Positions 31,576-38,034 of a stretch of 38,034 nt of DNA are shown piece after piece. Position numbers and translations under genes: made by a program. The notes beneath the pieces are model-generated. The model saw only the letters and a list, made by a program, of their open reading frames with translations. It ran no database searches and had not been told where the DNA came from. The stretch is taken from IMG/VR virus record IMGVR_UViG_3300035670_000620, positions 1-38,034 of that record; one strand, 5' to 3'. The first letter of the stretch is position 1. Each line of letters starts with the position of its first letter. The stretch is from a virus.

Positions 31576-32273
31576 CACTTGTCCCTGACGGCTGGTGGCA
31601 AGGTATAGTGATAGATGACTATCTCTTGTCCTTGTAATTCTTCTTCTTTATAACCTACAACAAAATTCCAACGGGCATCTGGATCGGGAAATCTTCCAGT
31701 TTTTACACCAGTATTTCCATATGTCAATAGACGCCACATTGTAAATGTATCCCACTGTAATGCGTCTGCTGGATAGTGTTGTCTGTCAAATCCTGGTTCA
31801 TTCTGTCTCTGATATTCTCCCCACCAAGAGGCCATCAACTGCAATGTTTTGGTATTATTGCGATAGATGAATAAGCCACAATGCTCGGTCATTTCTTCTG
31901 TATCAGAAAGTTTAGTCAAAGCAGCATTATACGGACGATTGGCAGTGAATAGAACATCCACATTATCTGGAATCTGATCAAATATTTTTTGAATATCGTC
32001 GTGTTGAACTTCTGTATCACAGTCCATATAAACTGTCAAGTCGTATGGCGTCTTATCTAGCGCCCATAACTTGGCACGCTTATGATATGGCACACCATCG
32101 GTAATAATGTTTTCGAAGATTTCTTCGTCCCCTGGTTCCACCCATTCTGGATGTGTGAACAATGTAATCTTAGCTTCTGGCCAATAGTCTAGTAAAGATA
32201 GAGCAGAGTTTTTAGCAGCGCGGTAGTAGCCTCGGCGAAGAGATGCTACGTAAACAAAACCATTATTCGGCAT
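31575..32273 (-). CDS. Glycosyltransferase, GT-A type
   Basis: A 232-residue protein with the start FVYVASLRRGYYRAAKNSALSL, as in GT-A or GT8-like enzymes, KITLFTHPEW, AKLWALDKTPYDLTVYMDCD (Asp-Cys-Asp at 84-86, candidate DxD), and a C-terminal QWDTFTMWRLL with IYHYTLPPAV (a metal- or phosphate-binding His near the end, typical of such folds). It is only distantly similar to the four plus-strand paralogues. The stop overlaps the start of the oxygenase-like gene, and its start overlaps the end of the upstream 155-residue gene by 11 bases. Sugar and acceptor are unknown. Confidence 0.75.
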   Translation of the reverse strand: MPNNGFVYVASLRRGYYRAAKNSALSLLDYWPEAKITLFTHPEWVEPGDEEIFENIITDGVPYHKRAKLWALDKTPYDLTVYMDCDTEVQHDDIQKIFDQIPDNVDVLFTANRPYNAALTKLSDTEEMTEHCGLFIYRNNTKTLQLMASWWGEYQRQNEPGFDRQHYPADALQWDTFTMWRLLTYGNTGVKTGRFPDPDARWNFVVGYKEEELQGQEIVIYHYTLPPAVRDK

Positions 32274-32730
32274 TCTTTTCTTCTTCCATGATCAGCATGG
32301 TAGCGTATGCCATAACTTCAAGTGCCGATTTCGATCTGCGGATCTTCGTCTTCATCGCCTTGTTGGTAGAGTTTTTGATTACGGGAACTTCGAATGCTTC
32401 TAGCTTGGCTTCGAATAGTGCTTCGTCCTTGCGGCGCTGTTGATCCACCTTTGAACGTTCCATTCTCTGGCGAACTTCTTCTGAACGGCGCTCTTCTCTG
32501 AGGCGAGTATTTTCATCAATCTCGGTCTCAGTAAACTTATTCATAATAGCAATGTAATCTGGATTATTACCTTCACCAGAAACAGAAGCAGGTAGTCGCT
32601 TACCATCTGGATAGATGATAACTACCATTACCTGCTTTTGTTCTTTATTCAGCCAGAAAGGTTCTTCGTAATCTTTTGTTTCGGTAGTAACAACCGAGTC
32701 CAATACCACAGCATCTTCATCCACAATCAT
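32263..32730 (-). CDS. Protein of unknown function, charged helical
   Basis: A 155-residue protein with a beta-type N-terminal half (KDYEEPFWLNKEQKQVMVVI, then YPDGKRLPASVSGEG) and a very charged Arg/Glu-rich helical middle (about 75-115), ending in a short helix ALEVMAYATMLIMEEEK. No enzyme motif is seen. It is the first gene of a small run with the glycosyltransferase and oxygenase-like genes, overlapping the former by 11 bases. A GGAG site precedes the ATG. It may be a chaperone or virion-associated protein, which is a guess from its position after structural genes. Confidence 0.65.
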   Translation of the reverse strand: MIVDEDAVVLDSVVTTETKDYEEPFWLNKEQKQVMVVIIYPDGKRLPASVSGEGNNPDYIAIMNKFTETEIDENTRLREERRSEEVRQRMERSKVDQQRRKDEALFEAKLEAFEVPVIKNSTNKAMKTKIRRSKSALEVMAYATMLIMEEEKNAE

Positions 32731-32765
32731 TCAAATCTCCATAAAATGAAATAATATAAAGTATA

Positions 32766-32773
32766 TAGTTATA
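32766..32773 (-). promoter_or_regulatory. Possible degenerate late promoter upstream of the 32730 gene
   Basis: The minus strand reads TATAACTA (one mismatch to TATAAATA) in the 45-base gap between genes, 35 bases before the ATG at 32730. The gap is AT-rich, so chance occurrence is possible. Confidence 0.35.
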
Positions 32774-32775
32774 GT

Positions 32776-33951
32776 TTATGCGGTGCGAATCCAGAGAGAA
32801 ACCGTGCTTACTGTATCCTTGGTAGAAATAACTGTATCTCCGGCATATGTACCAGAGTATGAGCCAGCATAAGTTCTTGAGCCAGAATAGTTAGCAGAAT
32901 AAGTTCTAGAACCAGCGAACGAGTTACCGTATGATCCAGAATAAGTTCTTGAGCCCGAATAATTAGCCGAATATGTTCGCGAGCCAGCATATGAACCCCC
33001 AACATAACCACCATAATATAAGATATATGTATTAGAATATGTTCTAGCACCACCGTATGTGGTGCTATAAGTTCTATTACCGGCAAAGGTATTAGTGTAG
33101 CTGGTTGAATATGTTCTAGTACCACCATATGTAGTGCTATACGTTCTATCACCACTGTATGAACCAGTGTAGTTCTGAGAAACTACCTGTTCACGGGTGT
33201 CTGAACCCGATCCCATACTAACCCAAGTGCCACCAACAGGAGTTGACGCCTGAAGTTTATATGTACCGACACCAGTATCGATAATACGATTACGGAAGTT
33301 TGGAATCAGTTGTTCAATTTCGGCATCCGACATTTGCTTAATATTGTTGCCGTTATATGTTTTCAACGGACGTAAATCACCGTCGGGTGTCGAAGTTGCT
33401 GCGGTCTTTTGCCAAATATAGTATGTGGTATTACCACCGTTTGCAACGTCGGTAATAGTATATCTTGCTGTCCAAGTACCACCGGCTGGAGCAGAACCTG
33501 CAAGACGATATTGACCAGCGGTATATGAAGATTCTGTTACCATTGCGGTGATAACTTTATCTAGAACATCCGTATCAATTTCACCGTCAGTAAGTTCTTC
33601 GATACCAGAGCCATAGCCAACTGGACGATTGGTAATACTTTCGGACGCGGCCGCAGTTATCTGTTTTGCGTAATAAGTTGTAGTAGTTGATGCACCAGTA
33701 GCAGGGTGAGTGCCAGTCGCTTCTGTTCTATCTGTATCAGCGAATGTACCGATTGCCGTACCAGAAAGTGCATTTGCAGTATCAACGTTGATATCGGCAG
33801 TGTTCGAACCATTACCAGCAGCACCAGCAAATCCTACCGTGATCTTATTAGCAATATAGTTTTTAATTTCTGTGTCCGACATAGCCTGCAAACCCTGAAA
33901 GTTTGAGGACGTAATCGGCGTACCAGATGCTTTGATCTTTAGAGGATTCAT
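32776..33951 (-). CDS. Structural protein with Tyr/Ser/Gly-rich C-terminal repeats
   Basis: A 391-residue protein. The first two thirds contain three related modules introduced by MSDTEIKNYI (24-33), LTDGEIDTDV (120-129) and MSDAEIEQLI (207-216). Two are preceded or followed by Y(R/K)LxxSxPxGGTW (149-160 and 231-243), pointing to internal triplication. Residues 261-371 are a low-complexity repeat built from RTYS and YxGS units, with eight RTY(S/A) copies. A short C-terminal strand segment ends LWIRTA. There are no Cys. Position among fibre genes indicates a virion appendage protein; the Tyr-rich repeat could form stacked beta strands and offers many Ser/Thr/Tyr hydroxyls. I do not recognise a T4 equivalent. 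Confidence 0.7.
   Translation of the reverse strand: MNPLKIKASGTPITSSNFQGLQAMSDTEIKNYIANKITVGFAGAAGNGSNTADINVDTANALSGTAIGTFADTDRTEATGTHPATGASTTTTYYAKQITAAASESITNRPVGYGSGIEELTDGEIDTDVLDKVITAMVTESSYTAGQYRLAGSAPAGGTWTARYTITDVANGGNTTYYIWQKTAATSTPDGDLRPLKTYNGNNIKQMSDAEIEQLIPNFRNRIIDTGVGTYKLQASTPVGGTWVSMGSGSDTREQVVSQNYTGSYSGDRTYSTTYGGTRTYSTSYTNTFAGNRTYSTTYGGARTYSNTYILYYGGYVGGSYAGSRTYSANYSGSRTYSGSYGNSFAGSRTYSANYSGSRTYAGSYSGTYAGDTVISTKDTVSTVSLWIRTA
32839..33171 (-). repeat. RTYS/YxGS coding repeat array
   Basis: About 111 codons encode RTYS or RTYA eight times (starting at residues 269, 279, 293, 303, 325, 335, 349, 359), separated by YSGS, YGG, FAG or YAG blocks. Steps between copies are 10, 14, 10, 22, 10, 14, 10 residues, which is symmetric about the centre. 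DNA repeats are imperfect, so selection on the protein or an old duplication is likely. Confidence 0.85.
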
Positions 33952-33962
33952 TTCTTATAACC

Positions 33963-34445
33963 TTAGTTTAGTCTAGTGCCGCTTGAATCGTATACCAGAA
34001 GTGGTGTCAATGAGAACCAATCGGTGCCGTCTTTTGCTACAAATGTTGCGCTTGAACCTGCAGCAAGTGTTACCGCAGCATCAGCCGTGCCACCATTGAT
34101 TTTATCAGATGTATTAGGATAAATCAATAGATTTGTAGCAGTAGTATTTACTACTGTATAAGTCAAAGATGCAGAAGCCGCAGGTAGTTTAACACCCTGA
34201 CCAGATGATACAGAGGTGACGATGCTGTATACTGTAGCAAGAGTTGTAGCGGTACTTTGATTGGTACCAGCTGCCGAAACTGCCGCGGTAATCGATGGCT
34301 TAAAATCACCGGAAAGAGTAACGTCTGTGAATTCTGGACTATCACCAGATTCATACTTATCGGTGTTTAGATTGTTGAAGTTATTATCAACTTCTGTGTT
34401 CGTAAGAGGTGAGCCTTTTACGGATCTTAGAGTGATTGTTGACAT
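33963..34445 (-). CDS. Short fibre-type structural protein
   Basis: A 160-residue protein starting ITLRSVKGSPLTNTEVDNNFNNLN, the widespread start of marine T4-like phage fibre or appendage proteins (SPLTxxEVDxNFxNL). It continues with a beta-rich Ser/Thr/Val section and a GSSATFVAKDGTDWFSL segment, and ends YDSSGTRLN, the ending shared with the 371-residue fibre at 22433. A perfect late box lies 72 bases upstream inside the neighbouring small gene. Likely a trimeric short fibre or collar appendage; no receptor information. Confidence 0.7.
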   Translation of the reverse strand: MSTITLRSVKGSPLTNTEVDNNFNNLNTDKYESGDSPEFTDVTLSGDFKPSITAAVSAAGTNQSTATTLATVYSIVTSVSSGQGVKLPAASASLTYTVVNTTATNLLIYPNTSDKINGGTADAAVTLAAGSSATFVAKDGTDWFSLTPLLVYDSSGTRLN

Positions 34446-34449
34446 AGTT

Positions 34450-34686
34450 TTAGTTACCTTGTTTGTCTAATATTTGTTGCAACAAAGATTTGATATCTAG
34501 CATTTCTTGTCTTAGACTATTTATATCACCTTCAATTGTTTTCATTTTTAATTGATCACTTCTAGCCTTTTCTTTTTTGGCACGATATGCTTTCAAACCA
34601 TCTGCATCGGTTGATATTAGAGCCTTGGAATTACCATCTCTAACGTATTTAGTCGTGTCATCCAGGCTATATCTTTGCTGCAACAT
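34450..34686 (-). CDS. Small coiled-coil protein, unknown
   Basis: A 78-residue protein with a DTTKYVRDGNSKALISTD segment followed by a Lys-rich stretch and a C-terminal coiled coil (about 45-75, IEGDINSLRQEMLDIKSLLQ). It lies between the very large virion protein and the short fibre gene, four bases from the latter. Such small conserved proteins are frequent among T4-like phage virion genes. Role unknown; a trimerisation aid or tail component is possible. Confidence 0.62.
   Translation of the reverse strand: MLQQRYSLDDTTKYVRDGNSKALISTDADGLKAYRAKKEKARSDQLKMKTIEGDINSLRQEMLDIKSLLQQILDKQGN
34518..34525 (-). promoter_or_regulatory. Late promoter inside the small coiled-coil gene
   Basis: A perfect minus-strand TATAAATA box within the coding region of the 78-residue gene, 72 bases before the ATG of the short fibre gene. 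It would allow separate late expression of the fibre and the repeat protein. Confidence 0.55.
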
Positions 34687-34687
34687 A

Positions 34688-37600
34688 TTACGCCTGCAGT
34701 GCTATTGCGCGAAGTTCTCTAACCTTAGGAACAACACATTGCTTGGATGAAAGCATAACAACTTTAACTGCAAAAGTCTTGTAGCCGGTATATGTCACAC
34801 CACCGGAAGTATATTCGAATACTCCATCGCCGTTAAGGGAAGTTGATGGAATATCATATGAATACTCTACGAAACTTGATGTTTGAGTCGATAGTGCTTC
34901 TGTAGTTGTAAGTTCAATCCAATCCTTATCATCGAATGAACCAGGATCAGTTTGATGTAAGAACTTTGCGTATACCTTAACACTAGTTCCAGTTGGCAGA
35001 TAGTTACTTAGATATACTCTAAGGTCTTCTGCTTCCTGGCCATCGTCCAATACAACACGGCGTGAAACATACTTAGATGCCGCGCTTCCCACTGTTGTAT
35101 CTTCATCTGTTACATCGTTGTTAATATCGTTCGCAATAACTACCATAGAACATTTTCTAAGATCAATAACTGGCGACACGGTTGATGTTTGAGTGTTCAT
35201 ACCGAGTTTGATGTTGAATGACTTGTCGCCACCAAGATCAGCCTGTTCATTCGAGTATGAGCGAATTGATGCATCAAATGCCAGTTCTGTGGTCTTGTCT
35301 GGAACAAAATTATAATAGGTCGTTGAGCCAGACGATTCTGAACCTGTATTTGCAGTAGCAGAATATGACCAAATTAGATTTGTTGTAGTATGCTCCAGAT
35401 ACCCCACGTTTGCACCAAGGGCATTTAGAATTTTATCTTCAAGTTCTACAATCTCTGCATATGATGTACCGTTACCAACCACATCATTTTGTGAGAACGA
35501 TCCAGATTCCACGAAAATCTTAGCAACATTATACAGTCCATCATAGTCTCTAACGAAACCGTAATTTAGTGTTACTGTGACTTCCGCATCTGTACCAGAA
35601 CCGCTTGAAATTGTCAATGTTGGATTGCTAGTATAACCAGCACCAGGATTTGTTACAACAACATCCGTTACTACGCCACCTGCAATTGTTACATCAACTG
35701 TAGCATTTGTAGTTGCGCCGCCGCCACTTAGCGTATGTGATATTGTTCCATTTGTGTATCCTGTGCCACTATCTACGATATCAAACGTGAAACCATGAAC
35801 CTTATCACCGGATGCAAATGCGCCGCTTGAGAAAGATTCGAATTTCGCATAATCCACATTGAATGTTGACAGTGTGATATCAGCAATAGTACCGACTTCG
35901 AAGTCTGCACGGTTCAGTGCAAACTTAATATCTTCGGCCTGCCATGCAGTCCATGTTCTGTTGTTAGCCGAGGTGAACAGAACGCCAGTATTTGGCTGCT
36001 CTGAGATACGAGTAGTAGTATTAAGTTGATTTTCACCCAATTCAGAAACCCAAATTGTATAGTTTGGATCATTACCTGCAGGTAGAAGAACAAAACAATA
36101 TTCTGTATTATTCTGTAGATAGACCGGTGATGGGAATGTGAATGTGGTAACCGTTTCGCCATTATCAGGATCAACATTAATCTGGCTTGGATTTAGAGTT
36201 ACTTCACTAAATGGTAGAACTGTATTGCCAGGATAACCGTTGACCACTTCACGAAGTTGGAGTGTAATGGGAGCGGTTTCAGACTTAGTTCTAAAGAAGA
36301 TATCAAGAGAAGTCACATAGCAGCCAGAAGGCATCTGCGAAACATAGAATGTTTGTGCAATTGGATCCAGACGAATGCTACTGAAATCTGCCCAACATGC
36401 ATTTCCGATTGCACCCCAGTTCCAATTCCAACAGATATCGAAATCTGCTTGCGGAGTTTCTGTTAGAACAACTGGATCAGTTGTTTCATCTACAGGTTCT
36501 TCATTAGGTGTTGTCGTTGTCGTTGTCGTATTGTTGACGGTTTCTGTTTCAGTTATTGTAGCAGCTGGCGTTGAGGTATCACCAACAGTAGCAGCAACGG
36601 CAGTGACAGTGGGTGCTGGTATTGTACCGACTGTTCGTTCATCAAGTCTTACGGTTGTGCTATTTGTGTCCGTAACTGTTCTACTACCACTAACCGTGTT
36701 CATAGAAACATTAGCAACTCTGGTTGAGATTACTGTATCTTGAACGTTTTGTGATAGACCATTTGCAGAGAATACTTGAGTTGCAGAAGTAGTTACAAAC
36801 TTATCTCTATTTTTTGAATCGTCTACAAGACGGAACTTCTTTTCGCCTACGCGGAAAGTGCCAGCAGGAATTCTAAACTGACCAACGCAATTACCGTTTG
36901 CGTCTGTGATAAGAGGATCACCCCAGTCTCCATTAGCATTAGCAGACTGTAGAATCGAATTTTCTACGTTCGCAGTGAGTGCAGCACTTGATAGGGGGCG
37001 GCAATTATCTGCAACCGCAACTCCGTCAAAGAACGGATAAACGCGAGTTAGTGGTTTCAATCTAGTTGCAGTAAATGTAACTGTGATTGAGCGCATGAAA
37101 GGAATAATAGATGTATTAGTTACTCTAGGTCCAATGCGTTGTGTCTGTGTTTCTGGAGTCACAGACATTTGAATACCTTGGCGAGTTTGGCGTTGTTCTG
37201 TAGTTGTTGTTACAACTTGAGTTTGTTCCTGGAAGATTGTATTACCATCAACGCGAGTATTTCCACCGACAATAGCGCCTTCTGATACTCCAGTAACTCT
37301 ACCTGTGCCAAGGTCTTGCCAATCTTCCCACTGGGTACCCCATGCATCTGCCATAGTTTCCCATGCGTCATAGTTACCATCGAAGTTAGCTGCAATATCA
37401 GGAAGAACTGTAGTATCTGTCCAGTTATCAACTGGCGGATCTAATTGCATATCACCAGAATATACGAAAAGAAGTTCGCCGACGCAGTTTCTAAACTTAG
37501 ATGCAAAGAGATTGCTAGTCAATGCAACTTCTGTATATGGTAGTGTTAGTAGATCGCCTGTCTTTTGAACGTTTGTTGATTGATCAGAAAGATATCTAAG

Positions 37601-38034
37601 ATCAACGTTTTCCATAAAGAAGAATGGACGTAACTCTTTTTTCATAGGATCAATAGAGCAATGATGTTCATTGTCAAGAACATTTGCCACGTTATGGCCA
37701 GTGAATGCATCAACAAGAATGCCATTCTTGAAACGGTCTAGACCCGATGCGTCTGTAATAGTAAGATCGCTTGCCGCTTTTTCTAGCAGATTTAATGATG
37801 TATAATATTCTAAGCGATTGAGTCTTTGCTCCAGGACACCAATATCTCGCATTGTATATCTGCGGTTATCGATTGCCTTATATTTCACACCATAATCTGT
37901 TCTACCAGCTGTCTTAGCAACATTTGGTGCAAGAGATGGATAAGGAGGAATATTTACTACAGCAATAGACATTCCGTTAGCAGGCTCGACTGGATCTTGT
38001 GGAACTAATCCAGGAACACCATACACGGACGAGA
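34688..38034 (-). CDS. Large virion protein (DUF4815-type), C-terminal part, runs off the right edge
   Basis: At least 1,115 residues are open to the window edge; the apparent first codon at 38026 is an internal GTG (valine), so the true start lies outside. The segment RRYTMRDIGVLEQRLNRLEY, followed by YTSLNLLEKAASDLTI and DRFKNGILVDAFTGHN, marks the DUF4815 family of large phage virion proteins in marine T4-like phages. Further on come an immunoglobulin-like region, a long Thr-rich linker (TETETVNNTTTTTTTPNEEP), a Trp-rich block (DICWNWNWGAIGNACW), and a later GGGATTNATVDVTIAGGVVT/NPGAGYTSNPTLTISSG repeat typical of fibre shafts. It is probably a main tail or baseplate appendage protein. The protein partner is unknown. 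Confidence 0.8.
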   Translation of the reverse strand, partial: SSVYGVPGLVPQDPVEPANGMSIAVVNIPPYPSLAPNVAKTAGRTDYGVKYKAIDNRRYTMRDIGVLEQRLNRLEYYTSLNLLEKAASDLTITDASGLDRFKNGILVDAFTGHNVANVLDNEHHCSIDPMKKELRPFFFMENVDLRYLSDQSTNVQKTGDLLTLPYTEVALTSNLFASKFRNCVGELLFVYSGDMQLDPPVDNWTDTTVLPDIAANFDGNYDAWETMADAWGTQWEDWQDLGTGRVTGVSEGAIVGGNTRVDGNTIFQEQTQVVTTTTEQRQTRQGIQMSVTPETQTQRIGPRVTNTSIIPFMRSITVTFTATRLKPLTRVYPFFDGVAVADNCRPLSSAALTANVENSILQSANANGDWGDPLITDANGNCVGQFRIPAGTFRVGEKKFRLVDDSKNRDKFVTTSATQVFSANGLSQNVQDTVISTRVANVSMNTVSGSRTVTDTNSTTVRLDERTVGTIPAPTVTAVAATVGDTSTPAATITETETVNNTTTTTTTPNEEPVDETTDPVVLTETPQADFDICWNWNWGAIGNACWADFSSIRLDPIAQTFYVSQMPSGCYVTSLDIFFRTKSETAPITLQLREVVNGYPGNTVLPFSEVTLNPSQINVDPDNGETVTTFTFPSPVYLQNNTEYCFVLLPAGNDPNYTIWVSELGENQLNTTTRISEQPNTGVLFTSANNRTWTAWQAEDIKFALNRADFEVGTIADITLSTFNVDYAKFESFSSGAFASGDKVHGFTFDIVDSGTGYTNGTISHTLSGGGATTNATVDVTIAGGVVTDVVVTNPGAGYTSNPTLTISSGSGTDAEVTVTLNYGFVRDYDGLYNVAKIFVESGSFSQNDVVGNGTSYAEIVELEDKILNALGANVGYLEHTTTNLIWSYSATANTGSESSGSTTYYNFVPDKTTELAFDASIRSYSNEQADLGGDKSFNIKLGMNTQTSTVSPVIDLRKCSMVVIANDINNDVTDEDTTVGSAASKYVSRRVVLDDGQEAEDLRVYLSNYLPTGTSVKVYAKFLHQTDPGSFDDKDWIELTTTEALSTQTSSFVEYSYDIPSTSLNGDGVFEYTSGGVTYTGYKTFAVKVVMLSSKQCVVPKVRELRAIALQA

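Noticed and set aside
32839-33171. Periodic repeat that could suggest a CRISPR array.
   Set aside because: Units are short, imperfect, codon-phased and encode RTYS/YxGS inside an intact gene; there are no constant repeats with unique spacers.
36375-36743. 122-residue plus-strand frame opposite the large virion protein.
   Set aside because: It is a Val/Ser-rich antisense shadow of the Thr-rich linker (reverse of Thr/Asn/Glu codons), with no ribosome-binding site.
1-38034. tRNA genes, integrase, attachment sites, insertion sequences.
   Set aside because: None were seen by eye on either strand; the packed coding layout leaves no space for them outside genes.

Overview
The window is a segment of the core genome of a T4-like contractile-tailed phage (myovirus). 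The minus strand carries, from right to left, the T4 virion gene order 13-14-15-16-17-18-19-20-67-68-21-22-23, then a gp3-like tail gene, uvsY, uvsW, 55, 47 and 46. The extra genes (phage peptide deformylase, LSm-like protein, 2OG-Fe(II) oxygenase-like and glycosyltransferase-like proteins, many small fibre modules) resemble those of marine T4-like phages such as cyanophages and their relatives. Nothing here fixes the host: there are no tRNAs, photosynthesis genes or integration genes. Genes are tightly packed, often with ATGA/TGATG overlaps, and no stretch above 300 bases lacks a gene.

Layout. (1) 1-8227, minus: DNA metabolism and regulation. This holds a partial unknown gene, peptide deformylase, the recombination nuclease 46/47, a DnaQ-like exonuclease, two small unknowns, late sigma factor 55, an LSm-like protein, the UvsW helicase, an SGNH-hydrolase-like protein in AT-rich DNA, and the UvsY recombination mediator. 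Sigma70-like promoters precede uvsY and 55. (2) 8255-22171, minus: head, packaging, tail and neck genes (3-like, 23, 22, 21, unknown, 68-like, 67-like, 20, 19, 18, 17, 16, 15, 14, 13). T4 late-promoter boxes (TATAAATA) precede the gp3-like gene, 23, 22, 18 and 13, with a one-mismatch version before 19. A strong intrinsic terminator follows gene 23. (3) 22194-26644, minus: seven small or repetitive fibre/appendage genes that share interchangeable N-terminal and C-terminal caps. (4) 26693-30941, plus: an inverted block with four tandem glycosyltransferase-like paralogues, a methyltransferase-like gene and a coiled-coil gene. (5) 30928-38034, minus: a 2OG-Fe(II) oxygenase-like gene, another glycosyltransferase, an unknown, a Tyr/Ser/Gly-repeat structural protein, a short fibre protein, a small coiled-coil protein, and a very large virion protein open at the right edge.

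How it works together. Region 1 would supply recombination-dependent replication (46/47, UvsY, UvsW) and the sigma factor that reads the late promoters of regions 2, 3 and 5. Region 2 builds the head, packages DNA and builds the tail. Regions 3 and 5 probably make host-contact appendages. The most unusual part is the inverted sugar-transfer block set inside the fibre region, next to an oxygenase-like gene, a further glycosyltransferase and the Tyr/Ser-rich repeat protein. I propose, as inference only, that it modifies virion appendages or a host-surface or nucleotide substrate.
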